From Setophaga petechia (lineage: Eukaryota; Chordata; Aves; Passeriformes; Parulidae): 64,000 nt of DNA. Position 1 is the first letter of the stretch. Every line of letters begins with the position of its first letter. The DNA is taken from the NCBI GenBank assembly GCA_024362935.1, contig JANCRA010000028.1:3012501-3076500 (forward strand), in the 5' to 3' direction. This document shows positions 43,597 through 55,690 of this stretch, piece after piece. Below the pieces are notes generated by a model that was not told where the DNA came from, searched no databases, and saw only the letters and a list, made by a program, of their open reading frames with translations. The translations under genes and the position numbers were made by a program.

Positions 43597-44240
43597 TGTT
43601 GACCCCCGGGTGATGTTATGATGCTTGTATCCCCATTCCTGTGTTCTGTTCATGCTGGATATCATGTTCTGTGCCTTCAACACTGGCTCTGAAGATGAAA
43701 GTTTTGTTTTGGTTTTGCTCTCAGCTGCTCCCCCACGGCTGGCAGGACACACAGACAGGGCAGGACATGGTGCTGCTTTTGCTTTTTGCTTTGCTCTTGC
43801 TCTTGTTTCTGCTTTGCTCTTGCTTTTTGCTCCTGCTCATTAGTTAGTTTAGCTCAGCACTCTGAATTTTCCCTGGACTGTTTCTCCTTTCCCTTTTTTG
43901 GACCAACTCAAGCCTGCTCCAGCTGGGCCCTGGGAGCACCGAGAGTTTGCACCTTGTGGCTGCAGCAGCTGCCCCAGCACAGGAGGGACTGAGAACAGAG
44001 CGAGCACCCGCAGAGAGACTTTCTGAATTTGTCATCTTTGCCAGAGCAGTGACAGAGTGGTGTCACCTGGTATTGTTCATTCTGTGTGCTGGGGGTGCTG
44101 TGCCTGTTCAATAAACAGGTTCTTTCCACTTCTCTCCGAGGAATCCTTCCCAAACTGGTTGTGGGGAGGGGCTGTATGGGTTTTCTTTCTGGAGGGGCCC
44201 CTTTGGAGGTTTTCTCCCAAATTTGCCCTAAACCAGGACA
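43597..44240 (-). mobile_element. LTR, type E, copy 2
   Basis: Minus-strand start TGTCCTGGTTTAGGG at 44240 and end GGGGTCAACA at 43597. It matches 18456-19073 in inverted orientation over its length. The flanks CATTC and CCTGC do not match. An AATAAACAGG stretch on the plus strand near 44110 is coincidental to orientation. Confidence 0.82.
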
Positions 44241-44483
44241 CCTGCCCAGCTGTAAGATTAGCAGATACTAATCTTATGTTCAGTAGTACAGGTAACCCTT
44301 TCTTTCTCCTTGTTCCCCAGAAACTGCACATAGGGACTGCTGGAGTTCTGGATGCTGAGAATTTCAGACTTTCTGTGCTGACAGGCTCTGACTCCCAGGA
44401 GAGCACTGCATTTGACCTGAGGCCATGGAAAAGGCTTCCAAAATTAATTGATAGCACTGGGTTAAAGTATAGTAGATTAGCAA

Positions 44484-45020
44484 TGTGTAACATCACATGG
44501 GGGAAAATTTAGAGTTTGGGGTATTGGAATATAGTAATATATAAAGCAAAATAGAGGTTTTAGTGTGGAGGCAGCTTCCTCTTCTTTACCTTCTTCTTCC
44601 TCTTCTTCTTCCTTCTTCTTCATGGGTTTGGGTGGTATTTTGTAATTGCACAGACTGGAAGCAGAAAATCAGCAAGGTACTTGTGGATTACAGCTAGCAA
44701 TGCTGCAATACCTGCCCTTGGAGCATTAAACACAAGCCCCAAATCATTTACAGCAGTGGCAGCAGAAGGGGCTCACAGAAAAGTGAGCAAAACCAGGCAT
44801 GGAGAAAGCCCAGAGGATGGGAGAGTTTTCAGGACTGACAGTTCATGGAGATGAAGAATATGAGTCAGTGAAATCTGTGGAAGCTGGAAGGTTTTCTCAT
44901 TTTTGATATAAAAATTAAAAAGTTTTCAGTGGAGCTGGGATGAGGGATATAAAACCCATGGCATTCATTTTTGTGTCTTCTTCTGAAGTAGCTGGAGATT
45001 TCAAGTCTTCAAGGGAAAAA
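44484..45020 (+). mobile_element. LTR, type C, diverged copy
   Basis: Shares with 50847-51290 the sequence CATGGGTTTGGGTGG(T/C)ATTTTGTAATTG preceded by a CTTCTTC pyrimidine block, and starts near TGTAACATCACATGG. A GGATATAAAACCC promoter-like box lies near 44947. The right end is uncertain and no target duplication was found. Confidence 0.6.
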
Positions 45021-46558
45021 CCTGGACCAGAAAAACCAATCCAGCAACACTTTTGTTTTTATGCAAAGAAACCTGGTCTGGTTTAAACAGAGGCCCCAAG
45101 GCTGGAAGTTTCCTCCCATGTCCAAACCCTCTGAAATGAGCCTTGAATGATGCACAAGTGAGACAAGTTTCACATCTCATTTTTCTTCCTTCGTTCTCCT
45201 CTCAGGAGGAGAGAGATGTAAACCAACCCCTGCAGTTCCAGCTCTTCTTGCTCTTTTTCAGGCACTGCAGAGGGATTTAAACCCACACCTTGTCCTCTGC
45301 AGAGGAGACCTTGGGTCAGCCCCTCCTGGCAGATGGTGGCACCCTCACAGGGATTCTGGAGCACAAAGACAGGGCTTGGAGAGGAGCTTGAAGAGCACAG
45401 CTCCCTTTCCTTGGTGTCAGCTCTGTCAGGTCCAGCAGATGCAATGCAGAGATACAAGGGGATGTGGAAATCTGGCTTCTGGTGCCACCAAATCTGAATT
45501 ATGGGTGTCTGACATGACCCCTGGATCATGCAATATTGATGCTCAAGCAGCCATCCTTAAAGGAATGGGAAAATGGAGTTTTTATCCACCCTGTCTTGCA
45601 GCAGAGCTGCTCAGTCTGTAGCTTTTCTCTTCCCCAGATCCCTGCCCCAAGCTTTGCAAATCTATACCTGTGTTTCTCCAGGTCCCTCCCCAGCCAATTG
45701 TCCATAAAGATTCAAACTGTGACCTGCAACTCAAACCTTTCCACAGGCATTAGGGGAGTATTAAATGGGAAATTCTAAAACTAAATTATAGTTTCCCACT
45801 GCAAGTGTTTTAAAAAATAATAAAAGTGTCTGCTTTTAATTAGAAAGAAAAATAAAAAGCCCTGCAGTTGACAATAGTCTCTTTTCTACCCACCACACAC
45901 ATACATGCCCTGGCCAAATCCTCACTGTGAGTAGAGCAGCAGAACTCCACTGAAGTGGTGCATTTACACCAGTCAATGGGCTCTGGATGAGGATCTGTGC
46001 CTGGACAAGCTTGGAAAATCCCTGCAGAAGATCCCCCTGTCCCTCCCTGCAGGCACTGGGGTTCCTGTTGAGCACCTCACACCTCTCTGCTGGGAATGTG
46101 TGATTTATTTGGCAGCTGGGCTTTCCCTCCTGGGGAGCTCCCTGATGGATCTGTGAGAGCAGAGGTGATGCAGAGGCAGCTCCAGGGATGAAGTCATTGG
46201 CTTTGCTCTGAGCCCTGAGACTTTAGCCAAGCCTGATGGTTTCAATAAAGAGGAGCTCGTGAGTTTGCTGTGAGCCCCAACAGGAGGATGGGAGCTCTCT
46301 GCAGAGCCAGGTGAGGCTGAGGAGGGAGGGCAGCCCTGCACAGCCTGGAGGGACAAGCAGGGCACCCCCTGAGCTGGCTGAGTCGTGTGTCAGGCCTGAT
46401 TACCCTGACTGAAGGCACCAGAGCCACATCTGAGCCTTTCTGAGGGCAGAGATCCCAATCCCTCTGTGCCCAGAGCCACAGCATCACCTGGGGCTCACAC
46501 AGGTGCCCTCCTGTGTCTCACCAGCAGCACCCTGTCTCAGGCTGGAAATGGGGCTGTG
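45021..46558. other. Non-coding DNA, no gene seen
   Basis: No recognised repeat or gene. Frames at 45170-45778 and 45836-46487 have no domain. Confidence 0.4.
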
Positions 46559-47240
46559 TGTTCTACCCCCATCTGTCAGAGCTGGGGCAGTTCTCTGCTG
46601 TTCTTGGGGCAGTTTTTCCTTTCTCTCTCCCACAGCCAATCCTCCCTGCAGGAGATCTCTGCTGTCCATGGCCACTGAGTGTCCCTGCAGGGCTGATCCA
46701 ATTCCCCCATCCCATGGGGAGATGCTGTGCCCAGGGCAGGAGCCAAGCATTCCTACCTGGATCCAAGCTGAGCCTGGCACAGCACAGCAGCCTTTGCCCC
46801 CTGCATTGCCAGAGGAGCAGCTTTCTGCTGCCCTGCATGGCCAGAGGGAGCCCAGGCCCATCTGCAGCAGCCCTGGAGCTGCAGAGGAAAACTCCCCCCT
46901 TGTGCAGGATCCCTGCTCCAGCAGAACCACAGCTGGCACTGCAGGAGGGCTGAGCCCCCCTGGGATGGGGCTGGGACACCACCCTGGCACACAGGGGGCA
47001 GGGCATGGGCTGACTGTGGCAGTGTTCTTTTTGTTGTTGTTTGTACTATTGCATTTATATTTAAAATTTTCCTATTCAAAAACTGTTATTTCTATAAACT
47101 GTTATTTCTATTCTATATCTTTGCCTGAGTGCCCCTTAATTTCAAAATTATAATGATTCAGAGGGAAGGGGTTTACATTTTCCATTTCAGGGGAGGCTCC
47201 TGCCTTCCTTAGCAGACACCTGGCTGTTCAAACCCAGACA
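46559..47240 (-). mobile_element. LTR, type D, diverged copy
   Basis: Left end TGTTCTA as in 54154, right end CCCAGACA, and the GGGGAGGCTCCTGCCTTCCT and CTTAGCAGAC block of the family. The 5' flank CTGTG and 3' flank CCCCC do not match. The middle carries GC-rich sequence different from other type-D copies; part of it recurs at 42659-42867. Confidence 0.8.
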
Positions 47241-47359
47241 CCCCCAAATCTGCCTGCTCAGGTTTAGAGTGTGCTGCCTTTGCAAAAAAATTCCCAGATG
47301 GTCAATACCAGTCAGGGTTCCTGATTATCCATACTTACAGCTGTTCATAGAGGTTGATA

Positions 47360-47592
47360 AAAGGTGAGTATTAGATTTGGTGTTAGGAGAAAATTCTGCC
47401 CTGTGAGGGTGCTGAGGCCCTGGCACAGGTGCCCAGAGCAGCTGGGGCTGCCCCTGGATCCCTGGCAGTGCCCAAGGCCAGGCTGGACAGGGCTGGGAGC
47501 AGCCTGGGACGTTGGAGGTGTCCCTGCCCATGGCAGGGATGCAAAATCCTGGTGGTCTCTTCCAACCCATTCCATGATCCTGTGAGTAAATC
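47360..47592 (+). mobile_element. CR1 LINE 3' end
   Basis: Contains GGTGCCCAGAGCAGCTGGGG and ends CCAACCCATTCCATGATCCTG. It is 5'-truncated to about 230 bp, like the copy at 27960. Confidence 0.9.
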
Positions 47593-48544
47593 ACACAAGA
47601 GAAGGGTTTTCCTCGAGCAGAAATACCTGTGATACCCTGGGATACAACAGATGCACAGCTGAGAGGGGCAGTGGACACAAAGCAATGAACTCAGTTTCTT
47701 TTTGACCTCACCAACCCCCTGCCTGCTAATCCATCTCCCTCCAGTTGTATTTCCAAGTCCAAATCCTTTGAACAATTTCCAGCAGATCCTGTTGGAGATG
47801 AGGGCAAAGGAACTAACATAAAATGTTCCTCTGTCTCAGGAAAAGGTACATCCATAGCCAGGGCTGCATTGGCTAGAGGGTCTCACAGGCAATCTTCAGG
47901 CCAGGTCTTTTTTCATCTTAATTGAGCATTTGCTTTTCATTTTGGAAGGTTCTGAGTTAATACTCTTTGCAATTTTTTTTGGTATTTGTATATAATTACA
48001 TGCTGTTAGAGTAATTTAGGCCAGATCCACATCCCAGTGAAATGAGTGTGAATATCTCCAGCAACTTCAGCCTGAAAACAGCATTCCAGCCCTCACAGAA
48101 CTGATTAAACAGTTAAAAAAACCCAATCTTGTAAATATTTTTGTGAATGAAAGTGGTTGGCTGTGACTCACAAGAATTTGGAAAACCACAGGGCATTAGG
48201 GAAATGTCTGCAATTCATAAAAGCTTCACACAAGTCAGCCTAAATTAGCATTCCCCCCAAATTTCACAGTCTGGTACTGATTGCTCCCTGATTTAAACCA
48301 AGCTGGGAGTAGGGGTGATGCCCAGGGACTTGAGGGGCCATTCCCAGTGCTGTAAAACTGAACTGCAAACACCAAACACCTGCACAGGACAGTCAGGAAC
48401 TGCCCTCTGGGAGCACATTCCAGTCAAGAAGTGCCTGGAGAATTATTCCAATCAAAACCCCCCGTCAGAAACGTTTCCTGAGCTGTTCACTGAGACAAAA
48501 ACTGCACATGAGCTCATTCCAGCAGCAGGACCCAAACCCCTGAG
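47593..48544. other. Non-coding DNA, no gene seen
   Basis: No repeat family is recognised. The region 47930-48030 is AT-rich. Confidence 0.4.
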
Positions 48545-49120
48545 GGGGTTCCTGTGCTCTATAAGGGGCTCCAGTGGTCCATAAGGGGCTCCTGTGGTCC
48601 ATAAGGGGCTCCTATGGTCCATACGGGGTTCTTGTGGTCCATAAGGGGGTCCTGTGGTCCATAAGGGGTTCCTGTGGGCGATAAGAGGCTCCTGTGGGCC
48701 ATAAGGGGGTCCTATGGGCCATAAGGGGATCCTGTGGGCCATAAAGGGCTCCTGTGGTCCATAAGGGGCTCCTGAGATCCATAAGAGTTCCTGTGGGCCT
48801 TAAAGGGTTCCTGTGGTTCATAAAGAGTTCCTGTGGCCATAAGGGGCTCCTATGGTCCATAAGGGGCTCCTGTGGACCATAAGGGGTTCCTGTGGGCCAT
48901 AAGGGGTTCCTGTGGGCCATAAGGGGTTTCTGTGGTCCATAAGGGGTTTCTGTGGTCCATAAGAGGTTCCTGTGGGCCATAAGGGGCTCCTGTGGGCCAC
49001 AAGGGGCTCCTGTGGTCCATAAGAGGTTCCTGTGGGCCATAAGGGGTTCCTGTGGCCATAAGGGGCTCCTGAGGTCCACAAGGGGCTCCTGTGGGCCACA
49101 AGGGGTTCCTGTGGGCCAGA
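48545..49120 (+). repeat. 20-bp minisatellite, about 29 copies
   Basis: Consensus GGGGCTCCTGTGGTCCATAA, with common variants GGGTTCC, GGGCCA and AGAGG. One-base deletions near 48838 and 49055 shift the register. Three units equal 60 bp, so all minus-strand frames stay open and yield GPQEPL-type artefact proteins of up to 155 residues. No spacers are present, so it is not a CRISPR array. Confidence 0.97.
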
Positions 49121-49694
49121 AGTTGCTGCCCTCCCTGTAAAGCCAGTGTCATCCCATGCCAGGGCCATAAGGATGCCCTTCACCTTCCATTTCTCTAACA
49201 AGGTTTCTAGAGGAGGAACAACTGCCCCTGATCTTCCTCACTTTAAAGGGCAGGAACAGTTTTAACGTGGTATGTGTATGCTCTGGAAAGGGACATGATG
49301 AATATGATCCAAGATTGGCTCCCAGGCAGTCAAAAAAATCAGTTTTTATGTGAGCCATGATTAAATTTCACCCTGAGACCTGCAGAACAAAGGAGCCTTT
49401 CAAAGCAAAGACACCAAGACTGTGAAAAATGCCAGGTCGAATTTTTTCCACCAGAGAAATCTAAATTTTGATCATATTCGGTGTGACTGGTCCTTTCAGT
49501 GACCCCATAACACAGATGATGGGCTGGTGCTGTTTTCTCCTCCTTGCCATGCCATCTCAGCCCTGCTCCAGCTCTCAGGTTATGAGGCCTGAGCTGAGCT
49601 CCAGCTTTGGACAATAATCCCTGGAAGAGATGAGAATATCATTCCTGCAGCTCCCCCATCCCTGGAAGCCCTTCCTGAGCTCCAAGAGGCATTA
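49121..49694. other. Non-coding DNA, no gene seen
   Basis: No repeat or gene is recognised between the minisatellite and LTR type A. Confidence 0.4.
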
Positions 49695-49699
49695 CAAGG

Positions 49700-50080
49700 T
49701 GTGGAGGTGTTCACAGGAGTCCCAGGATGAGGGGAGAGATGAGGGTCTGACTCCATGCTTCAGAAGGCTTGATTTATTATTTTATGATATATATTACATT
49801 AAAACTGTACTAAAAGAATAGAAGAAAGGATTTCATCAGAAGGCTAGCAAGGAATAGAATAGGAAAGAATGATAATAAAGGTTTGTGGCTTGGTCAGAGA
49901 GTCTGAGCCAGCTGTGATTGGCCATTAATTAGAATCAACCACATGAGACCAATCCCAGATGCACCTGTTGCATTCCACAGCAGCAGATAACCATTGGTTA
50001 CAGTTTGTTCCTGAGGCCTCTCAGCTTCTCAGGAGGAAAAATCTTAAAGAAAGGATTTTTCATAAAAGATGTCTGCGACA
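49700..50080 (-). mobile_element. Solo LTR, type A, copy 5
   Basis: Element start TGTCGCAGAC at 50080 and end CACCTCCACA at 49700. CAAGG flanks it at 49695-49699 and 50081-50085 (or ACAAGG counting one terminal base). It is the inverted near-match of 1406-1789. The frames at 49959-50165 and 1099-1527 share residues for this reason. Confidence 0.88.
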
Positions 50081-50085
50081 CAAGG

Positions 50086-50846
50086 AACAGTTAATTAATA
50101 ACAAACCTGGAGAACAGGGTGCAGTTATTTCTGTAAAGCTCACCCTCCCTGACACCTGGCTGTGAAACACAATTGTTGTGCTGTAACACAAACAAGAAAT
50201 ATTTGCAATAATTACCTTGCCTGGAGTGGGTTTTCACCCATTACACTCAGAGACAGAGCACAGTCATTAAATCCAATTAATTCCCCAGGGAAACAGGTCC
50301 GTGGCTGATATCCCAGCACAGAAAATCCCACAGCCTGAGCAAGGACAGGACACCCCAGAGAACAAAGGAGACCCCTTCTAAGGGATATAACTTGTGAGGA
50401 ACATGGTACAGGTAAAAAGCTGTTCAGAAAGCTGTGAAAGCAGCTCTCAGAAACAGAAAGACAACTCAGAGAGAGAGGGGGAGTTTGAAACCCTTCATAA
50501 AATATCCTGTGGAAGCACAAACTGAAGGGAATTCAGTCTTTCCAGGGTAGGAAAAGAAGCAGCAAGAAGCAGGTTTTGGTGAGCCTCCCCAAGCAGAAAG
50601 CTGCCCAGGTTAACCAGTCTATTCCTGCTGTTTCAACAGAGTCCCTGTGTCCTGCAGGGGCCTCACCTGTCAGCCCCAGAAGCTGCTGTGCCTCCCCTTG
50701 TGGAAACCCAGGGCACAGGGAATATTCCTCTGTCTGCTCTGGGGTGCCCTGACCCCCAGGGGAGCACTGACTGTGACCCTCATTCATGGAGAAAGTTTCC
50801 TAAACTCCAGGATCCACAAAAGTGTGAAATAGATTATAGAGAGCAG
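50086..50846. other. Non-coding DNA, no gene seen
   Basis: No gene or repeat family is recognised. Minus-strand frame 50212-50520 has no domain. Confidence 0.4.
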
Positions 50847-51290
50847 TGTAGGTGTATCACTTGGTGAGAAATTGAGGTTTCAGGATTTTTAGTGTGTTGT
50901 GGATGGCAGCAAGATGGAGGGCACAGGGTGCCATTCTGGGCTTCTTCCTCATGCTTCTTCTTCCTCCTTCTCCATGGGTTTGGGTGGCATTTTGTAATTG
51001 GGTGGGGAAGTCTGCATTGTGGGCTCTTTGGGATCAGTTATTGGGTTAAAAGGGAAATAATCTAGGTGTCAGTTCTTAATTGGATAGTTTAGTCTTAAAA
51101 GACCTTGTACCAAGAGATTGTTGGCCATTTTTGTGGTGCTTTTCCAGTGAGCTGAGCCTGGTGTGGGCAGCGTGCAAAACTCTAGATAAGATAACAATAA
51201 ACAAGAACCTGAAGACTGAAAAGATCCAGTGCATCCCTTTCCTGACACAAAACTACTCCAGGAGGGTCTCCCCTGACAGGGGAGCCCCCA
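50847..51290 (+). mobile_element. LTR, type C
   Basis: Starts TGTAGGTGTATCACTTGG. It contains a pyrimidine-rich CTTCTTCCTCCTTCTCC block, CATGGGTTTGGGTGG, and an ACAATAAACAAG polyadenylation signal at 51192. The right end is near CCCTGACA at about 51289. It shares the pyrimidine block and the AATAAACAA signal with type B, so B and C may be related families. Confidence 0.65.
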
Positions 51291-51537
51291 GGAGGACCCA
51301 GTCTGAGTCCCAGAATTCAGGGAATTGGCAACAGGTACCCCAACATCCCCTACCAACCCAGGGAGCTCTGAGCTCCCGTGCAAGGGTTTGCATCCACAGA
51401 ATAATTCTCTCTCTTTTATTTAATTGCTCTCACATTGTGTTTTGAGGAGGTTGTAATGAGTTTAGCCCCCATCATTGCTTTACAGTCTACTTTTTCTTTA
51501 TCAGGGGGAATTTGCAGGACAGACATTTTAACTGTGC
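51291..51537. other. Non-coding DNA, no gene seen
   Basis: Short stretch between LTR type C and CR1; no gene is recognised. Confidence 0.35.
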
Positions 51538-51985
51538 TGTGGTGCCACGGTGAGGTTCAGGCCCAGGAAAGGGCCACAAAGATGATCCAAGGAAGGGGAA
51601 GCTGCCATGTGAGGAAAGGGGGGAGCTGGGCTTGTTCAGCCTGGGGAAAAGAAGGCTGGGAAGAGACTGCATCACCATGTCCCAATATTTAAAAGGTGGC
51701 TACAAAGAAGACGAAGACTCCATTTTGCCACTTTGCATGGAAAAGATGAGGGTGCAATGGGTACAGAGACTCCTGGGGAGACTCCAGTTGGACACATGAG
51801 GGAAATTTTTCACAATGAGAACAAGCAGGCATTGAAACAACCTCTCCAGGTGGATTTCACAGGGTTGGATGTTTCCAAGATTTGGCTGGACAGAGTGCTG
51901 GGCCATCTCATCTAGACCATTTTGCCAAGAAAGGTTGGAGCAGATGATCCCTGATGTCCCTTCCAACCTGGGGTTCTAGGAAGTC
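51538..51985 (+). mobile_element. CR1 LINE 3' region, longer copy
   Basis: About 450 bp containing GGGCTTGTTCAGCCTGG, GAGACTGCATCACCATGTCC, GGTTGGAGCAGATGATCC and the terminus TTCCAACCTGGGGTTCTAGG. It retains more of the CR1 3' part than most copies here. No reverse-transcriptase motif is visible. Confidence 0.88.
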
Positions 51986-52470
51986 AAAGCAAGGTTTAGC
52001 ATCTCCCAAAGCAGATAAGCCCTGTAAGGAAAAAACCAAAAACAGAAGGATATTTTAAAAATTGCAGAACTGGGCTGAGTAAAAGCAGTTTTCAGGAGTG
52101 CATTGATTTAAAGTGGGGCAATGTGCCCTTGGTTTAGCTCCCAATTCCAAGGATGTATGGAAGGTCCTGCAATGTGGGGAGAAAAGAGTGATATCAGTTT
52201 GTCCCATGACTGTGGTGCAGGTGGAGCCGGCCCTGTGGTTACAAACACCAGGTTTCTCCACAGCTTTTGAAAAAGAATTGTCAGGTTGAAAGTCTTCACA
52301 CATTAAACATTTCCTATCATGCGAATCCTGATTTTCATCTTCAACTCATATGCAAACACAAGAGTGATCTGTATTATCTGGGCTGAGGTTCCATTGCTGT
52401 AAATCCCTCAGGGGAGGTGAGGGATGCACAGCATTTCTGAGAGAAGCCCTTGGGGGGGAAAAGGGGCAAT
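51986..52470. other. Non-coding DNA, no gene seen
   Basis: No gene or repeat is recognised; frames at 52055-52303 have no domain. Confidence 0.35.
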
Positions 52471-52475
52471 GCTGG

Positions 52476-53150
52476 TGTCTGGGTTTGGAAAGGCAGGAGT
52501 CTGCTAAGGAAGGCAGGAGCCTCCTCTGAAATGGAGAATGTGAACCCTCCCCCCCTCCAAATTGCTATACATTTTAAATTAAGGGGCTCTCAGGCAAAAA
52601 TATGGGAGCAGCAAATAACAGTTCTTTAATAGGGAAAGGAGAAAAAAAAAGGATAAAATAAACAATTCAGTACACTAGAACAACACTGACAGAGTCAGAG
52701 CCCAGCCTGACACCCTGTGGGTCAGGCTGTTGGCAGCAGTGCCATTGGAATTGTGGCTCAGCCCTCCTGCAGGGTCAGGGCTGGTTCTGCTGGAGCAGGG
52801 ATCCTGGAGAGAAGGATGGATTCTTCCTCTGAAGATCCAATGGGAGAAGAGGCAGCTGCTGTTCCTCTAGGGAATCCCGTGGAGAAGCTGTGCTGGTGTC
52901 TCCAAACCTCTGGATTATATCTGGGTAGCAATGCTTGGCTCCTCCCTCTGGGCTCCCATCTCCCAGTGGGATGCTGCAGTTCTTATCAGCCATGCAGGGA
53001 CATTCAATGGCTGTTATCAGCAGATGTCCCCTCCAAGGGAGGTGTGATTGTGGTCACTCAAAGAGAGAGATAAGGCAAACTGCCCACCTGACAAAGGTAA
53101 TCTGCCATACAGATGGTAATAGAAAACAACTTGCATTGCAATCTGGAACA
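52476..53150 (+). mobile_element. Solo LTR, type D, copy 3
   Basis: Perfect 5-bp duplication GCTGG at 52471-52475 and 53151-53155. Begins TGTCTGGGTTTGG and ends TCTGGAACA. It faces the minus-strand copy 54154-54818 about 1 kb away. Confidence 0.93.
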
Positions 53151-53155
53151 GCTGG

Positions 53156-54148
53156 GCAGCCAAATCCCACTGGAAATAACCTGTGTGCCCCATGTGCTCT
53201 CACTGCAGGTGATGGGGAGAGATGGGGCAGGCACAGGGTCTGTGTTTGGTACAGGGAGCCAAAATATCTGCAGTGCAGGAGCTTGTGCACTAACACATTT
53301 ATTTGTCATTATGAAGTGCAGCAGAGCAGATAAAACTATTAGATATTTAAAAATTAGTTAATGCTAGGATGCAATGATTTGGGCATTCCTAATGCAGCTT
53401 TAAATTGGATCAATATTTTCCAGTTCATTTTACTGTAGATTTTTAACCCTGCTCTTGCACTGGTGCTCCCACAGCAGAGGGAGGGAACATTTCCACTGGG
53501 ATGTGACCAGTTGTGCTTCAGGAAGTGCATCAGCTCCTGGAAACTTGCTAGGCACCATCTCTTTTATTCAGGAGAGCTTAATTGTCATCCAGAACATCTG
53601 GGATGATCTCTCAGGGGTTTGTGTTGACAGAACATTAACTAACACACGAAGGCTCTGGGATCCCATGACATGATCCATCACTGAGCAAAGACAAGTTGCC
53701 TGTTTCACATAGGATGAATTCATTGAGGAGCCAAATCATTAGCATAGAAAGGTCATCTACTTGTCTGTCATTATTGTGTGAGGCAGATAGTCTATAATGT
53801 GTGCAGCAGTTCCCCAGGGAGCAGCAATCAGCCCCTTGCTACACTATTTGATTGTTCTTTTTAAAGCTGGTGAAGAGCTTTCTCACTGAGATCTGCAGCT
53901 GTAAACACCTGAGAGGAAATGTATAAATACTGCCTGCTTCTGACTTCTCTATATAAACATGGACTCCTTGAAACAAAAAAGTTTAGGAACATTACTGCTC
54001 TCCACTAGACAGACTTAAAGATCGGAAATGAATTCTATATTGCTTGTAGGAAGATAACATTTCAGTTTTAAATTGCAGAAGTTTGGACCTGAAACAAAAA
54101 CTCCATCATATTTTTCTCCCTGGTTATAGCCAAAGCTGTGCCAGATAG
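53156..54148. other. Repeat-poor spacer, possibly conserved
   Basis: 993 bp between two inverted type-D LTRs. No repeat is recognised. Strings such as GAGGAGCCAAATCATTAGCA and CACTATTTGATTGTTC, and a TATATAAACATGG box near 53950, look single-copy. No coding frame is convincing. Confidence 0.3.
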
Positions 54149-54153
54149 CTCAA

Positions 54154-54818
54154 TGTTCTAGATTGCAATGCAAGATGTTTTCCATTACCATCTGTATGGC
54201 AGATTACCTTTGTCAAGTGGGCAGTTTGCTTTATCTCTCTCTTTGAGTGACCACAGTCACACCTCCCTCGGAGGGGACATTGCTGATAACAGCCACTGAA
54301 TGTCCCTGCATGGCTGATAAGAACTACAGCATCCCATTGGGAGATGTGAGCCCAGAGGGAGGAGCCAAGCATTCCTACCTGGATATAATCTGGAGATTCT
54401 GGAACACCAGCACGGCTTCTGCACTGGATTCCCCAGAGGAACAGCAGCTGCCTCTTCTCCCACTGGATCTCCAGAGGAAGAATCCATCCTTCTCTCCAGG
54501 ATCCCTGCTCCAGCAGAACCAGCCCTGACACTGCAGGAGGGCTGAGCCACAATTCCAATGGGACTGCTGCCACCAGCCTGACCCACAGGGTGTCAGGTTG
54601 GGTTCTGTCAGTGCTGTTCTAGTGTACTGCATTGTTTATTTTATCCTTTTTTTTTCTTTATTAAAGAACTGTTATTTGCTGCTCCCATATTTTTTTGCCT
54701 GAGAGCCCCTTAATTTAAAATGTATAGCAATTTGGAGGGGTGGGGAGGGTTCACATTCTCCATTTCAGGGGAGGCTCCTGCCTTCCTTAGCAGACTCCTG
54801 TCTTTCCAAACCAAGACA
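54154..54818 (-). mobile_element. Solo LTR, type D, copy 4
   Basis: Perfect 5-bp duplication CTCAA at 54149-54153 and 54819-54823. Minus-strand start TGTCTTGGTTTGG at 54818, end TCTAGAACA at 54154. A T-rich block at 54645-54662 corresponds to the A-rich stretch of the plus copies. Confidence 0.93.
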
Positions 54819-54823
54819 CTCAA

Positions 54824-55262
54824 CCATGTGGCTTTAGATGTCCACCAACAAATGTCAACACTGCTGATTCCTCTGGCTGCATCTCCCAGAAGGTCAGGTG
54901 AATCTTGCCAAGCCAGCATAGCTGGACAATTTTCACCTCATCAGCCAACCTGCTGAATCTGCAAATAACATCAAGAAAATGCCCCCAAAGCAACATATTT
55001 TGGAACAGGACGAAAAAAAAAAATCAATCATTTTGTTCTGTCAGTGGTGAGCGTATGGTTTATGTCCTTTCATTACAAACTTGGATATTATCCCATCTGG
55101 CACTTGAAAAGTAAAAATCCATCCCAGCTACGAGTATTATTTTATTGTGACTCGGGCTTTGGAGGTTTGCAGGTTCTCCACTCTTTTCCACAGTGTTTGG
55201 TTTCCAGTGCTGCTGGAAATGTGAGCTGCTCTGTGCATCTCCCAAGGGTGGCACCTGATTGC
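54824..55262. other. Non-coding DNA, no gene seen
   Basis: An AACATCAAGAAAATGCCCC string at about 54967 recurs at 59815. No gene is recognised. Confidence 0.35.
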
Positions 55263-55690
55263 ATAGAATCACAGAATTTACAGAATTCACAGAATCCCTG
55301 GGTTGGAAGAGACCTTGAAGATCATCGAGTCCAACCCAGCCCCAACACCTCAACTCAACCCTGGCACCCAGTGCCACATCCAGGCTTTGTTAAACACACC
55401 CAGGGATGGGGACTCCACCACCTCCCCAGGCAGCTATTACAGAACTTTATCACTCTTTCTGTAAAAAAGTTTTTCCTTATATCCAGCTTATATTTCTCTT
55501 GGTGCAGTTTAAGACTGTCCTCTGGTTGTGTCAGTGCTGCCTGGAGAAAGAGCCCAGCCCCAGCTGAGCACAGGCACCTTTCAGGAGCTGTGCAGAGTGA
55601 TAAGGTCACCCCTGAGTCTCCTTTTCTCCAGGCTGAGCACCCCCAGCTCCCTCAGTGGTTACTCACAGGGTTTGTGTTCCCAGCCCCTCC
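55263..55690 (-). mobile_element. CR1 LINE 3' region
   Basis: Starts with the inverted octamer tail ATAGAATCACAGAATTTACA then GAATTCACAGAATCCC, followed by GGGTTGGAAGAGACCTTGAA. The tail is the ATTCTGTG-type CR1 terminal repeat. About 430 bp remain. Confidence 0.95.

Noticed and set aside
48545..49120. Possible CRISPR array
   Set aside because: The 20-bp units abut directly with no unique spacers, there are no cas genes, and the window is vertebrate.
48612..49201. Long minus-strand frames (up to 155 residues) with GPQEPL-type repeats
   Set aside because: They are reading frames of a 20-bp tandem repeat that stays open in every frame; there is no flanking exon, start context or domain.
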